Made by a program: the position numbers and the translations under genes. Under the pieces are notes generated by a model that was given only the letters and a program-made list of their open reading frames with translations, was not told the origin of the DNA and ran no database searches. DNA of 39,515 bases from an uncultured Pirellulaceae bacterium. GTDB taxonomy: Bacteria; Planctomycetota; Planctomycetia; Pirellulales; Pirellulaceae. Of the stretch, positions 16,475 through 26,227 are shown one piece after another; position 1 is the first letter of the stretch; every line of letters begins with the position of its first letter. The stretch is taken from the NCBI GenBank assembly GCA_937944405.1, contig CALDYR010000133.1:1-39515 (forward strand). The letters are read 5' to 3'.

Positions 16475-18529
16475 ATGGACAATGATCAGAAAAGAACTCC
16501 CGATTCAAAAAACTCTACCACGATGTGGTTCGCGCTTTTGGTGGTCGCATCACTGGCGGTGTGCTTATTCTTGGTGCTATCTCAGTCCAACCAAGAAATC
16601 AGCTACAGCAAATTCGAGCAGTTGATCGCCAATACAAAATACCTCCCCGATAGCGACCAATTGGCAGAAGGCTCCACCGGTGAAGCCACCATTTCGCAAC
16701 GGGCAGGAAAACCTTATCCGCTTGTTTTTGCCAAACCCAACGACCTGAGACTCAGCCCCACCAAGATCGAAGGGAAGTGCTTGGTCTATGAACAGGGCAA
16801 GGCCGACACCTCCGGCACAGCGCCCCTCAAGTCTTTCACTGTTTACAAGGACGACTCAGAACGGACCAACGAACAATTACGCAAATCGCTGACCGAGTCT
16901 AATATCCGTTGGGAAAACACCAGCGGCCCCGGATTTTGGGATCGCTACGGGTTCTTGGTCTTCTTGCTATTGGCGACATTTACGTTTTTCTATTACATGA
17001 TGAAACGATTGGGCGGGGCCGGCGGCCCGATGCAATTCGGACGCAGTCGTGGCAAACTCTACGCCGAAGAAGAACTGGGCGTTAGCTTCAACGATGTCGC
17101 TGGCATCGACGAAGCGGTCGAAGAAGTCAAAGAGGTCGTGGACTTTTTGCAGAACGCGGAAAAGTACCAGAAGCTGGGCGGTAAAATTCCGCGTGGCGTA
17201 CTCTTGGTTGGCCCTCCCGGAACGGGAAAAACACTTTTGGCCAAAGCCATCGCGGGAGAAGCCGGCGTACCGTTCTTCAGTCTCTCGGGTAGTGATTTCG
17301 TCGAAATGTTTGTCGGTGTCGGTGCGGCCCGTGTGCGTGATATGTTCCAACAGGCCGAAGCAAAATCGCCCTGCATCATATTTATCGATGAATTAGACGC
17401 GTTAGGGAAAACGCGCGGCAACGGAGCCCCCGGGGGACACGATGAACGCGAACAAACGCTCAACGCGTTGCTGGTTGAAATGGACGGATTCAGTTCCAAC
17501 AGCGGAGTGATCGTGATGGCGGCCACTAACCGCCCCGAAACGCTCGACCAAGCACTGATGCGGCCAGGACGTTTCGACCGCCACGTCTTAGTCGATCGCC
17601 CTGACATTCGTGGTCGCGAAGAAATCCTCAAAGTCCACGTGAAAAACGTTAAGCTCGACCCTAACGTCGAACTTGAAAAAATCGCCGCGATCAGCCCCGG
17701 GTTCGGCGGCGCCGAACTGGCCAATTTGGTCAACGAAGCGGCGTTGTTGGCCGCCCGTGGTAACCAAACCACCGTCGTGATGGACAACTTTAACGAAGCC
17801 GTTGAACGCGTCACCGCAGGTTTGGAGAAAAAACAGCGCGTCATGTCAGTCGAAGAAAAGGAGCGTGTCGCCTATCACGAAGCCGGCCACGCGCTGGTAG
17901 CGTTCGTGCTGCCCGACACCGACCCGGTTCACAAAGTCTCCATCATTCCACGTGGACTGGCTGCCCTTGGATACACCATGCAACGTCCCACCAAAGACCG
18001 GTTTTTAATGACCAAAGGGGAACTCGAAAGCGAATTGCAAGTGTTACTGGCTGGAACTTTGGCCGAAGAATTGATCTACACCGACATTTCCACCGGTGCG
18101 TCAAACGACCTTGAAAGGGCCACCGACATCGCCCGTTCCATGGTGATGCAGTACGGCATGAGCTCCATGGGACGCGTCAATTTTAAACAAGACCGCAGCA
18201 GTCCGTTTCTGGCCGGAGCTTCGGCCGGTCTCTCCAGCCGCATGTACAGCGAACAAACGGCCCGAGAAATAGACGAAGAAGTCAACACCATCGTCGAAGA
18301 AGCCTTAACACGGGTTCGGAAAATCCTCCGCGACCGCAAAAACGCTTTGGTGGCGTTGACCGATCGTTTAATCGACGTCGAATCAGTCGCCGGAACAGAA
18401 CTCCAAAGGATCATCGACGACAACTCGCCGGGGCCGCTGCTAGTTCCCGGCACTGAATCTACCGCCAATCGTAAAATCGACGTTACAGAGAACGCTCCGG
18501 CGTCAAACGATATCGCGCGAAATCAGTAA
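16475..18529 (+). CDS. ftsH: ATP-dependent zinc metalloprotease FtsH
   Basis: This 684-residue membrane AAA+ protease degrades misfolded and regulated membrane and cytoplasmic proteins. Membrane helices are at about 17-36 and 157-176, with a periplasmic domain of about 120 residues between them. The AAA domain has Walker A GPPGTGKT (246-253), Walker B IIFIDE (301-306) and the second region of homology [20 protein letters not shown], with arginine fingers. The zinc site is HEAGH (468-472). The Walker B-adjacent sequence reads [10 protein letters not shown] rather than the usual DEIDAVGR.R, a conservative difference. The C-terminal tail of about 40 residues is variable. It is monocistronic, ending at a strong terminator. 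Confidence 0.97.
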   Translation: MDNDQKRTPDSKNSTTMWFALLVVASLAVCLFLVLSQSNQEISYSKFEQLIANTKYLPDSDQLAEGSTGEATISQRAGKPYPLVFAKPNDLRLSPTKIEGKCLVYEQGKADTSGTAPLKSFTVYKDDSERTNEQLRKSLTESNIRWENTSGPGFWDRYGFLVFLLLATFTFFYYMMKRLGGAGGPMQFGRSRGKLYAEEELGVSFNDVAGIDEAVEEVKEVVDFLQNAEKYQKLGGKIPRGVLLVGPPGTGKTLLAKAIAGEAGVPFFSLSGSDFVEMFVGVGAARVRDMFQQAEAKSPCIIFIDELDALGKTRGNGAPGGHDEREQTLNALLVEMDGFSSNSGVIVMAATNRPETLDQALMRPGRFDRHVLVDRPDIRGREEILKVHVKNVKLDPNVELEKIAAISPGFGGAELANLVNEAALLAARGNQTTVVMDNFNEAVERVTAGLEKKQRVMSVEEKERVAYHEAGHALVAFVLPDTDPVHKVSIIPRGLAALGYTMQRPTKDRFLMTKGELESELQVLLAGTLAEELIYTDISTGASNDLERATDIARSMVMQYGMSSMGRVNFKQDRSSPFLAGASAGLSSRMYSEQTAREIDEEVNTIVEEALTRVRKILRDRKNALVALTDRLIDVESVAGTELQRIIDDNSPGPLLVPGTESTANRKIDVTENAPASNDIARNQ

Positions 18530-18540
18530 TCCACGATAAC

Positions 18541-18582
18541 GCCAGAGGGGCCATCATCAATGGCCCCTCTGGCATCATTTTT
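18541..18582 (+). terminator. Intrinsic terminator of ftsH
   Basis: A perfect 13-bp stem (18541-18553 GCCAGAGGGGCCA with 18561-18573) encloses a 7-nt loop and is followed by ATCATTTTT. It starts 11 nt after the ftsH stop codon. Confidence 0.95.
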
Positions 18583-18610
18583 GTCAACGCTCGGTCGAGG
18601 GAACGGAATT

Positions 18611-19375
18611 TCACGACCGGCACCACTGCCGCGCCCACAGTCCGATCAACGCCGCAACGTCGTCAGTATCGCATTTTTGATTGATCAACAAATGGTCGGC
18701 ACCGTTGAGGGTCACCAAAGACTTAGGCCCCCCGGTCCAGGCCAATAAATTCAGGGCGTGAGAATAATCGACCGTCTTGTCTGCTGGCGAATGCAAAATC
18801 AGATGCGGTTTCCCAAGCCTTTCAATGGAGGCTTTCAAATCAAAGGATCGTAGCACGTCGAGCATCTGTTTTTTGATCGTGTGCGTGATGCCGCCGATCA
18901 CCACAGCGCCCACCCCGTCAGTTTCGATTGCTGGATTCAAATCGTCCAACACGTCAGCCAAATGAAGCGTGTCCGACGGCGACGCCAGCGTTACGACGCC
19001 CCGCACCGTCTCCAAGTGCATTGCTAAAGCCATCGCCGCCGCACCGCCCAGGGAGTGCCCGACCAGCAAATCCACAGGCTCTTCGTTTGCAACCATCCAA
19101 GCAACCGCCGCGTCAAGATCTTGGAGGTTGGTTTGAAAATTCGACTCCGAAAAATCGCCCTGACTTCCCCCCAGCCCGGTAAAATCGAATCGCAAAACCG
19201 TTATTCCTAATGCCGCCAGAGCGCGGCTAATTTTCACGGTTCCCTTGAGGTCTTTGGTGCAGGTAAAACAATGAGCGAAAACTGCCGTCGCCTGCGACCG
19301 ACCAACAGGCCGTTCGATAATCCCAGCAAGCGGAACGCCTTGGTGATTTTGAAACGTAATGCGTTGAGTTGGCAT
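18611..19375 (-). CDS. Alpha/beta hydrolase (OsmC-fusion type, hydrolase half only)
   Basis: This 254-residue alpha/beta hydrolase has a complete catalytic triad: S108 in GHSLGG, D199 in HSPADKTVD and H228 in GADHLL. The stretch AVFAHCFTCTKD followed by FDFTGLGGSQGDF is characteristic of proteins in which this hydrolase is fused to a C-terminal OsmC-like peroxidase domain. Here the protein ends after the hydrolase, and no OsmC gene lies nearby. The substrate is unknown; no signal peptide is present, so it acts in the cytoplasm. It begins 16 nt after the PIG-L deacetylase gene on the same strand, so the two are probably one transcript. Confidence 0.88.
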   Translation of the reverse strand: MPTQRITFQNHQGVPLAGIIERPVGRSQATAVFAHCFTCTKDLKGTVKISRALAALGITVLRFDFTGLGGSQGDFSESNFQTNLQDLDAAVAWMVANEEPVDLLVGHSLGGAAAMALAMHLETVRGVVTLASPSDTLHLADVLDDLNPAIETDGVGAVVIGGITHTIKKQMLDVLRSFDLKASIERLGKPHLILHSPADKTVDYSHALNLLAWTGGPKSLVTLNGADHLLINQKCDTDDVAALIGLWARQWCRS

Positions 19376-19391
19376 ATTTTCTTGGCGTCGC

Positions 19392-20132
19392 CTATCCTAA
19401 TTTAGGCGTTAATTGAAGCGTTTGAAATAAATCGGTCGAACCGATCGCGCGTGTGGACGTGAAAGCTTCCCCATATTCAAAACCGGCAGCGATTCCACGA
19501 ATTTTACAGATCGTTTCGACTTTTTCAAACACGTGTGATTTTGCTGGCGGAAACTGAGTGGCATAACATCGCACTGCATCCATTTTTCGCCCCCAAGTCG
19601 CCGTGATATCCTGCACGAACTGCTTTGGACCGGTGCCTACGGTGTCCGATTCCAACATCAACGAAAAGTAAATCTGGCGGGCGATATTGTGAACCGGCAG
19701 ATCGTCAAACTGATCATCCCACTTACTTAACCGCGCGTAAAATACGGCCGCGTCGGTAATCTGCATGGCCTGCCAATGGTCGGGGGACGCCATCGGAGTC
19801 TTGCCGCCAATGCTCAGCACTAACTTCGGGCGATAACGCCGGAACTCAGTCGCCAGCGCTACCCGCGCTTCAAAACTGTCAAACAGCCGGCGATTGGGAA
19901 GGTCCAGAATGATACGCTTGGTGATCCCCAAGGCATCTGCGGCGGCATGGGCTTCGGCAATTCGCACCGCCGGCGAAGGCGATCCAGGCGTTGGTTCGCC
20001 GTCGGTCAGGTCGATAATCCCGACCGACAGACCCGTTGCCGCCAGCGCCGCCAACGTGCCGCCGCAACCAATTTCGCAATCGTCAGGATGAGCCCCTACG
20101 GCGATAACATCGAGAGTTTCCATCGTTACCAT
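19392..20132 (-). CDS. PIG-L/LmbE family deacetylase (BshB1-like)
   Basis: This 246-residue zinc-dependent N-acetyl-glucosamine-type deacetylase begins TLDVIAVGAHPDDCEIGCGG, with the metal ligands H15 and D18, and a third ligand H119 in ASPDHWQAM. The start and overall pattern are close to BshB1, the bacillithiol-pathway deacetylase, which removes acetate from GlcNAc-malate. No bshA or bshC is in this window, so the bacillithiol role is only a possibility; other LmbE proteins act on different amino-sugar conjugates. The ATG at 20132 is used; another at 20123 would shorten it by three residues. It is upstream of, and probably cotranscribed with, the alpha/beta hydrolase. Confidence 0.85.
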   Translation of the reverse strand: MVTMETLDVIAVGAHPDDCEIGCGGTLAALAATGLSVGIIDLTDGEPTPGSPSPAVRIAEAHAAADALGITKRIILDLPNRRLFDSFEARVALATEFRRYRPKLVLSIGGKTPMASPDHWQAMQITDAAVFYARLSKWDDQFDDLPVHNIARQIYFSLMLESDTVGTGPKQFVQDITATWGRKMDAVRCYATQFPPAKSHVFEKVETICKIRGIAAGFEYGEAFTSTRAIGSTDLFQTLQLTPKLG

Positions 20133-20198
20133 TGAATATCGTTAAATAAAGTTGATTTAAGCTTTTGCTTCGTTGCGTTTGTAAACCCGTTTTTTCAA

Positions 20199-22256
20199 TC
20201 AGCGATCGCCGAACTCGATCGATAACAGATCCGTTAAGGGAATATCCTTGGGGGGGCCATCTCGGTGAGCCACGGTGATGGTGCGTATCCCGATACCTTT
20301 AAGTTCGAACTGGCCTTGTTTTCCGAACGCCAACCGATGGCCGTCGGTCAGATGAATAAAGCTACCGTCGCTGGGTAGAACCTTGGGGGGACGCGTCCAA
20401 AGCGTTGGTAACTGATTTGCCAACGTATCGGAGTATTTAAACATTGTTTGTTGCGGTGTCGGGTCTTCATCGGTGTCTCGGTCGCCCAATTGAAGCGGCT
20501 GTTGTAACTTGCGATCTTCGACCCACGACACGCGGTCGGACAAAAACTCGGCAGACTTCGTACGCACACGGCAGGTCGGAAACACTACCAACGGCGACGA
20601 TTGACCGCCGTTAAAATCGTCGGCCACGGGCAAACGAGGCGCCGACGCGGCCGGCCAACAACCCACAAAATCGCCGGGCGTAAACGAAACCCCAAACCGC
20701 GCTGATTGAAACAATTTACCGGGTAACACATTGATGCGACTGCCGTCCTCAAACAGCGTTTGCCAAGCGGAGCTGGTTTGGCGCGGTCTACCAAAATAGG
20801 CCGAACGAATTTCTGTCAACGGGAACAGAAGCTCCATCGGTTGATCCACAACCTTCCGCACCAATAGACGCAGTTTTTGGTCCCTGGTGAAGTTCAACGC
20901 CGCCCAATTTATCACATCGCCGTTCTTGAGAACGACCTGAGTCATTCGCTCCTGCTCCTGCGGATGCACATTGGCCGCAATGGGCGTCGACATTCGCAAC
21001 GTGTCAATCGCATAATCGTCGTCAATTTTTCGTTCGATCGTTTTCAAATAAGGATTCGAAAGGATAAGAACTTTGGTGATCAGCTGATTTGATTTGACAC
21101 CGGCAAATACGCACTTTTGATCGGTGCCTTCGACCGTCGCCAGCAACTGACCTTGAGCTCCGTAGGCTTCTAAAATGATGTCGCGTCGAAAACCAACCTT
21201 CGCGATAAAGGTTCCGAATTCATAGACGCCTGCCGCAACCAGCGGATTACCAGGTTCGCAAAACCGAATCTCCATTACCCCTTTGTGGTTACGTCCCATT
21301 CGCTCCCCGTAAAGACACACCGAACGCCCGCCCACCGGCAGCGGATCAAATTTGAAAGGGTAAGACGATATCCCGACAAATCCTTTTTCGGCATGGCGAA
21401 ACAATAGCCCGTCATCGATGAAAAAATCATCCAGCTTCATTTTCAGCGCAAACGGTTTGCCGTCAGGCAGAATATCGAAGCGGAATTCTTTTTGCCCCGG
21501 CGCATTAAAGTCCTCAAAACGGTGAAACAAATTGACTTGGGCCAATGCTGGGCCTGCACCTGCACCTTCGCCGGTCGCGTTGGCCTCGTTAACCGCGCTA
21601 GGCTGCGCGGGTGTTGCTGTGGGACCGTTTCTCAGCCCCAGCACATTGCTTCGTTGCAGTTTGATCGTCTTCCCATAAGCGACCAAGTTCAACGAAAAAT
21701 TGGTCGCCTCACCTTCCCAGACCCTTCCATCGTTTAGCGTAATGCGATCCCACTGGTGTTTCGTTGACGCTGCGGTTTGGGAGTTTTTCTCCTTCAATAA
21801 CTGGTTCACGCGATAACGCACTTCAAACGACGAGTGATCGACGAAAGATTCGACGATGCTGCGATACTTCCCGACCGTAGTTTTCAACTGTCGCTGAGCA
21901 GATTCTCGTTTGTGATAGTCAGCATCATTGAGCTGATTGAGCAGTTGCCGGACACCGATCGTCTGCGCGCTCGATTCGGTTGCAGACAAAGCCAACGATT
22001 TGATTTGGTCGGTTTTATAAGTGAATTGGCTGACCGCACCGTTGGCAGCCACCGTTGTCCAGGCGATCGACTGGTCAGCAACGTCGCCGGTCAGGACCGT
22101 ACCGCTGCGGAAGTGAACCGTCAACTCCACCGCCCGGGCGGTGGAGATCGATACCCCTGAAACCGACACCGACACAACGAACAAACAAAGCAGCGCTGCG
22201 AAATCTGACGGCGCCAACCGCGTCGTGCACCATAACTTCCGAAGCATTCTTAGCAT
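20199..22256 (-). CDS. Secreted protein with repeated DG beta modules
   Basis: I do not recognise a named family for this 685-residue exported protein. Residues 1-42 form a signal peptide (MLRMLRKLW..., hydrophobic core, then ...TARAVE). A module of the form L-x-x-G/DG-x-x-x-x-G with a hydrophobic strand and a terminal I/L-x-x-L/F occurs about five times (roughly 43-90, 171-210, 438-487, 497-530 and 633-685). A helical segment (about 100-155) resembles one HEAT-type repeat. The centre (about 240-425) is beta-rich, with YEFGTFIAKVGF, ILEAYGAQGQLLATVEG and YAIDTLRM, resembling a jelly-roll ectodomain. ATG 22256 is chosen because GGATGGGGGG lies just upstream; the longer frame overlaps the VWA gene. 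It follows that gene by 62 nt. Confidence 0.75.
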   Translation of the reverse strand: MLRMLRKLWCTTRLAPSDFAALLCLFVVSVSVSGVSISTARAVELTVHFRSGTVLTGDVADQSIAWTTVAANGAVSQFTYKTDQIKSLALSATESSAQTIGVRQLLNQLNDADYHKRESAQRQLKTTVGKYRSIVESFVDHSSFEVRYRVNQLLKEKNSQTAASTKHQWDRITLNDGRVWEGEATNFSLNLVAYGKTIKLQRSNVLGLRNGPTATPAQPSAVNEANATGEGAGAGPALAQVNLFHRFEDFNAPGQKEFRFDILPDGKPFALKMKLDDFFIDDGLLFRHAEKGFVGISSYPFKFDPLPVGGRSVCLYGERMGRNHKGVMEIRFCEPGNPLVAAGVYEFGTFIAKVGFRRDIILEAYGAQGQLLATVEGTDQKCVFAGVKSNQLITKVLILSNPYLKTIERKIDDDYAIDTLRMSTPIAANVHPQEQERMTQVVLKNGDVINWAALNFTRDQKLRLLVRKVVDQPMELLFPLTEIRSAYFGRPRQTSSAWQTLFEDGSRINVLPGKLFQSARFGVSFTPGDFVGCWPAASAPRLPVADDFNGGQSSPLVVFPTCRVRTKSAEFLSDRVSWVEDRKLQQPLQLGDRDTDEDPTPQQTMFKYSDTLANQLPTLWTRPPKVLPSDGSFIHLTDGHRLAFGKQGQFELKGIGIRTITVAHRDGPPKDIPLTDLLSIEFGDR

Positions 22257-22318
22257 AAGGTTCGCCCCCCCATCCAAATCCCAAACATACAAATCCTCCA
22301 GCCAGCATGATAGCGTAG

Positions 22319-23383
22319 TTAACGTCTGCCGGACCGCCATTTATTGACGTCGATGTAACGGAAGCTGCCTTGGTTCTCCAAGGCAATTTTTTTCATAAAC
22401 GATGTCGTACGTTGCAAACTGCCGGAACCAAATTGAATACAGTGGATTTGAGTTTTCGCGCCCGCCATCTTTCTCACTCGTTTAATTTCATCGGGAGTCA
22501 AATCGGGAGAACCACCATCGGTCATGAACATTAAAACGTCCGGTTTAAATCCCAACCCCACCAACAACCCGTAAAAGTGGTTGGTCGCGCCAAACGCGCC
22601 GACGTTCTCAAAAAACGGTGCCACCCGTTGCTTGTTCATTGGGGTCGCAGGCAGCAACTTTCTTTCCGAAATGACAATCGTGCTGTCATGGTAGGCCACA
22701 ATTTGAAACTCATGATTGTCCTCCAATCCATCAATCGCAGTGATAAGTTCTTGACGCGCCCGGTTCAATACGCCCAACCCTTCGCCGCCCATACTGTGCG
22801 ACCGGTCGATCACAAAGACAAACTTGCGGCCCGACACTCCGCCTCCGTTGAAAATGCTGACGGTGGTCAGATCCCCTTTGGGACGCTGAGCCTCAAAGAA
22901 GGCGCGATCTTTGGCGATCTGCTTCAAATCGGCCTTGGACAGTTCATACTTCAACGTCTCCGGGGCAAAGGTGGGAACTTCTGCCATCGCATTGGCATTG
23001 GTTTCGATGCGCGGTGGCGCAACTCCCGGCAGATCCAGCGTCTGGGGAGTTTTTAATTCGGGGGCCGGCATCGCGGCGGCCATTTGAGCCGAAGTCGGAC
23101 CGGCGAGCTCAGTAGACAAATCCTCTAACTGCGCGACGTCGGTCTCAGTGAGGTACTCCGGTTCTTGACCAGCGGTTGACTGTGTCAAAACGATTCCGCC
23201 GGGACGTGGGGCGTCAGTCGTGCCCTTGGGCACAGTGAAGGTTCCGAAAAAGATCAGCGCAACAGCGATCGCCACATGGGTCACAATAGAAATAAAAAAC
23301 GAAGATCCAGGAGAGCGCCAGCGAAAGCCCCGTTCCTGTTCGGACGGCGGGGGAATGATATCGGAATTCATTTGAATCGGCAT
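22319..23383 (-). CDS. Membrane-anchored VWA-domain protein
   Basis: This 354-residue protein has a hydrophilic N-terminus, one membrane helix (about 29-50), a proline-rich linker (about 95-140) and a C-terminal von Willebrand factor A domain. The MIDAS metal motif is D193-R-S195-H-S197 in VFVIDRSHSMGG, and the later FMTDGGSPDLTP provides another metal-site element. The N-terminal layout (short cytoplasmic end, helix, Pro-rich stretch) recalls TonB-type anchoring. It probably presents a ligand-binding domain outside the membrane. Its gene is divergent from the first MoxR-DUF58 pair, which fits the known association of MoxR ATPases with VWA proteins. Start: ATG 23383 or 23371; neither has a clear ribosome site. 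Confidence 0.87.
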   Translation of the reverse strand: MPIQMNSDIIPPPSEQERGFRWRSPGSSFFISIVTHVAIAVALIFFGTFTVPKGTTDAPRPGGIVLTQSTAGQEPEYLTETDVAQLEDLSTELAGPTSAQMAAAMPAPELKTPQTLDLPGVAPPRIETNANAMAEVPTFAPETLKYELSKADLKQIAKDRAFFEAQRPKGDLTTVSIFNGGGVSGRKFVFVIDRSHSMGGEGLGVLNRARQELITAIDGLEDNHEFQIVAYHDSTIVISERKLLPATPMNKQRVAPFFENVGAFGATNHFYGLLVGLGFKPDVLMFMTDGGSPDLTPDEIKRVRKMAGAKTQIHCIQFGSGSLQRTTSFMKKIALENQGSFRYIDVNKWRSGRR

Positions 23384-23889
23384 GGTGGTATTATTTCATG
23401 CGGGGCACGATTAACCAGATCAACTTGGGATTAGAATTTCCAAAGTGAGCAAAAACAATTTCTCTCCGCAACCGCCTAAATGTGGGGCAACTGGGGAGAT
23501 GCAAAGATGGATTTGTCACGCGCCGCCATCTTAGAACGCGTTTTAAATGCGCCGCCGGGAGGCCAGTGAAGTCTAAATCGTTGGCCCGCAAGCTGGTTTT
23601 CAGTAGATTTTGAGGCCCAAAGGGGAACAGGGAAGGGAAATAAATTCGTTATCTTTCCCTTGACCTTTTACACTTTGGCGATGAAAACTGAAGCCGCAAC
23701 AGTGATAATATGCTCAGGCTTAAACTGCCCCGAAAAAAAAACAGCCAGAAAAAAAGTGGCGATTCCCGGACTTTAGCAGCAAACTTTGGGCGCACTCGGC
23801 GTCACAAAGTTGCGAAAATAACCAACAAAGAAGTTGCCACTAAAAAATAGGAACGCTGCCAAAGCGACCAATATAATTAGGAAACATAA
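23384..23889. other. Divergent intergenic region, VWA gene / first moxR
   Basis: About 500 bp with no supported gene. It must contain promoters for both directions. TATAAT occurs at 23872-23877 and AGGAAA just upstream of the moxR ATG serves as its Shine-Dalgarno; the TATAAT is too close to the ATG to be its only -10 element unless the leader is almost absent. GATAAT at 23704-23709 lacks a good -35 partner. Confidence 0.35.
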
Positions 23890-24960
23890 ATGAACGACCA
23901 ACCTTCCCCTGCCGGAACCGACCTTGCCGGCGACGACCTGGCCGCCCTCGAACGACTGAAAGAGGCTCACACAGCGGTGCGCAACGAACTCTCGAAAGTC
24001 ATCGTCGGCCAACATGAAGTCATCGAACAAATTATGATCGCGATCTTTGCACGCGGTCATTGCCTATTGGAGGGTGTGCCGGGACTGGCCAAAACGCTGA
24101 TGGTCAGCACTTTGGCCCGAACACTGAATTTGGACTTCAATCGTATCCAATTCACCCCCGACCTTATGCCCAGCGACATCGTCGGAACCGAAGTCATTCA
24201 AGAAGACAAAACCTCCGGCACCCGCGAATTCAAATTTCTTAAGGGCCCGATTTTTTCCAACATCGTGCTGGCTGATGAGATCAACCGCACCCCGCCCAAG
24301 ACCCAAGCAGCGTTGCTCGAAGCGATGCAGGAAAAACAAGTCACCATCGGCGGGCAACGCAACGAACTACCGGCCCCGTTCTTCGTGCTGGCGACGCAGA
24401 ATCCGATCGAACAGGAAGGCACCTACACCTTGCCCGAGGCTCAGCAAGATCGTTTTATGTTCAAAGTCTTTGTCAAATACCCCAACTACGATGAAGAATA
24501 CCTCATCGCGGCGACAACGACGGCGGACCTTGATTCGGACGTCAAACAAATTCTCTCCGCCGAAGACATCCTGCGGTTGCAGCAACTGGTTCGCAAAGTT
24601 CCCGTTGCCCCGCACGTGATTCACTTCGCCCTGCGTTTGGTGCGGGCGACAAGAGTCCTCGAAAACGACTGTCCAGAATTCGTCAAAGAGGCAATCAGTT
24701 GGGGCGCCGGGCCGCGCGGTGTACAGAACCTTTTATTGGGCGCTAAAGCCCGCGCGGTGCTCAATGGACGTACTTTCGCCAGCACCGAAGACGTGCGGGC
24801 GGTCGCGCTTCCGGTGCTGCGTCATCGCGTGATCACGAACTTCAACGCCGAATCTTCAGGCATTTCATCCGACGACATCATCACCCGGTTGCTCACCGAA
24901 CTGCCCGAACGAAACGATGGCGATCAAATGGTTCCCGAAGTGCAAAAAGCGTTTGGATAA
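23890..24960 (+). CDS. MoxR family AAA+ ATPase (copy 1)
   Basis: This 356-residue cytoplasmic AAA+ ATPase belongs to the MoxR group, chaperone-like proteins that act with VWA proteins in cofactor insertion or complex assembly. Walker A is GVPGLAKT (residues 62-69) and Walker B is IVLADE (125-130), followed by [18 protein letters not shown]; sensor 1 is in [16 protein letters not shown]. The lid domain includes [20 protein letters not shown]. The first 25 residues, rich in Asp/Ala, are variable. AGGAAA lies just before the ATG. A DUF58 gene follows 298 bp downstream. It is closely similar to the second copy at 32.0 kb. Confidence 0.95.
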   Translation: MNDQPSPAGTDLAGDDLAALERLKEAHTAVRNELSKVIVGQHEVIEQIMIAIFARGHCLLEGVPGLAKTLMVSTLARTLNLDFNRIQFTPDLMPSDIVGTEVIQEDKTSGTREFKFLKGPIFSNIVLADEINRTPPKTQAALLEAMQEKQVTIGGQRNELPAPFFVLATQNPIEQEGTYTLPEAQQDRFMFKVFVKYPNYDEEYLIAATTTADLDSDVKQILSAEDILRLQQLVRKVPVAPHVIHFALRLVRATRVLENDCPEFVKEAISWGAGPRGVQNLLLGAKARAVLNGRTFASTEDVRAVALPVLRHRVITNFNAESSGISSDDIITRLLTELPERNDGDQMVPEVQKAFG

Positions 24961-25098
24961 AATTAGTGCCTATCGGAACTTTGTGGCACCAAGTACGCCG
25001 CAGGCTTGCCTTCTCCAGTGAATGTATTGGGATTCCCCCGGAATTCACTCAAATACAGCCATCGGGAATTCTGGCCGATCCCACTACGATTTTGAAGC

Positions 25099-25128
25099 TT
25101 GCCACTAAAATTCGGGAAACGCGATAAA
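25099..25128 (+). promoter_or_regulatory. Candidate sigma-70-type promoter for DUF58 gene 1
   Basis: TTGCCA (25099-25104) and GATAAA (25123-25128) are separated by 18 bp, 131 bp upstream of the DUF58 start. It would let the DUF58 gene be transcribed independently of moxR. This is a match by eye only. Confidence 0.3.
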
Positions 25129-25207
25129 CTTAGGATCGCCTTGGATGGCATCTTTCCCCAGCGGCGCGCTGATCGGGAGTTGACAATCGATTGGGGGTTG
25201 ATTGAGG

Positions 25208-25235
25208 GGCGCCCGCCGGGGCATGCCGTTTTTTT
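25208..25235 (+). terminator. Terminator-like hairpin between moxR and DUF58 gene 1
   Basis: GCCC (25211-25214) pairs with GGGC (25219-25222), and GGC/GCC extends the stem with a 2-nt bulge, followed by seven T residues at 25229-25235. It ends 23 nt before the DUF58 ATG, so as a full terminator it would block that gene; attenuation or chance is possible. Confidence 0.35.
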
Positions 25236-25258
25236 CTCTTACTCACGTGACAGCTTTC

Positions 25259-26176
25259 ATGGCCAAAACAGACAAATCAAAAAACTACTTGGACCCAAAA
25301 ACGCTGGATAAAATCAAGCGTTTAGAAGTCCGCGCTCGTTTGGTCGTTGAAGGTTTCATCACCGGCCAACATCGCAGTCCCTACAACGGATTCGCGATCG
25401 AATTCGCAGCTCACAGAGAGTATTCGCCGGGCGATGACCTGCGACACATCGATTGGAAAGTTTGGTCCAAAACCGACCGGCTGTATATCAAAGAGTACGA
25501 AGAAGAAACCAATCTCAAATGTCATCTCTTGGTTGACTGCAGCAAATCAATGCGGTACGGCGAAGAATCGGGGTGGAGCAAATTTGATTACGCGTCGACC
25601 GCTGCGGCAAGCCTTGGCTACCTGATGCAGCAGCAACAGGACTCCGTTGGGATGGTGACCTTCAGTAATCAAATCGACAAAACAACGAAAGCCAGTTCGC
25701 ACCCGTCGCACCTTAAATTGATCTTGCACGAACTGGAGGAAACTCAGCCCGATAATCAAACCGACATCAACGACCCGTTCATGGCGTTGGCGTCACAGAT
25801 TCGCGGACGCGGGCTTATCTGTTTGTTCTCAGATTTATTTCTCGACCCCGATCAATTGGGGAAATCGTTGCGACAGTTCCGCCTGCGGCGACATGAAGTG
25901 ATCGTCTTTCACATCATGCACCACGACGAATTAGAGTTTCCATTTCAAGAAAATACGCTGTTTAAGGGGATGGAGGTGGACCACCAACTCCACACCGAAC
26001 CGCGGGCGTTGCGAGCCTCTTATTTAAAAGCGGTGGACCAGTACATGTCGCGCGTGAAACAGGTCTGCTCCGCGGCGGGAATTGACCACGTGCTGATCGA
26101 CACCAGCCAGCCACTAGGCGCAGTGTTGACCAGCTACCTTGCGTTCCGATCCAAGTCCCGCCGCAAGCTGGTTTGA
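25259..26176 (+). CDS. DUF58 domain protein with VWA-like fold (copy 1)
   Basis: This 305-residue protein is the usual partner of MoxR ATPases. It has the DUF58 core (IKRLEVRARLVVEGFITGQH, YSPGDDLRHIDWKVWSKTD) and a VWA-type metal motif D93-C-S95-K-S97. No membrane segment or signal peptide is visible, so it is cytoplasmic, unlike many DUF58 proteins that carry two N-terminal helices. The ATG at 25259 gives the start MAKTDKSKNYLDPKTL, equivalent to that of copy 2; upstream in-frame starts at 25202 (TTG) and 25223 would add residues without homology. The role of DUF58 proteins is unsettled; cooperation with MoxR in assembling envelope complexes is inferred. Confidence 0.93.
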   Translation: MAKTDKSKNYLDPKTLDKIKRLEVRARLVVEGFITGQHRSPYNGFAIEFAAHREYSPGDDLRHIDWKVWSKTDRLYIKEYEEETNLKCHLLVDCSKSMRYGEESGWSKFDYASTAAASLGYLMQQQQDSVGMVTFSNQIDKTTKASSHPSHLKLILHELEETQPDNQTDINDPFMALASQIRGRGLICLFSDLFLDPDQLGKSLRQFRLRRHEVIVFHIMHHDELEFPFQENTLFKGMEVDHQLHTEPRALRASYLKAVDQYMSRVKQVCSAAGIDHVLIDTSQPLGAVLTSYLAFRSKSRRKLV

Positions 26177-26227
26177 TCGCAGGACATTTCCAACAGCAAC
26201 CCCGATTGCGATTGGCCCCCTGATGAA

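Noticed and set aside
17059-17844. Long minus-strand frame opposite ftsH
   Set aside because: It is antisense to the conserved AAA domain; the Ser/Pro/Thr-rich product is a shadow of ftsH codon use.
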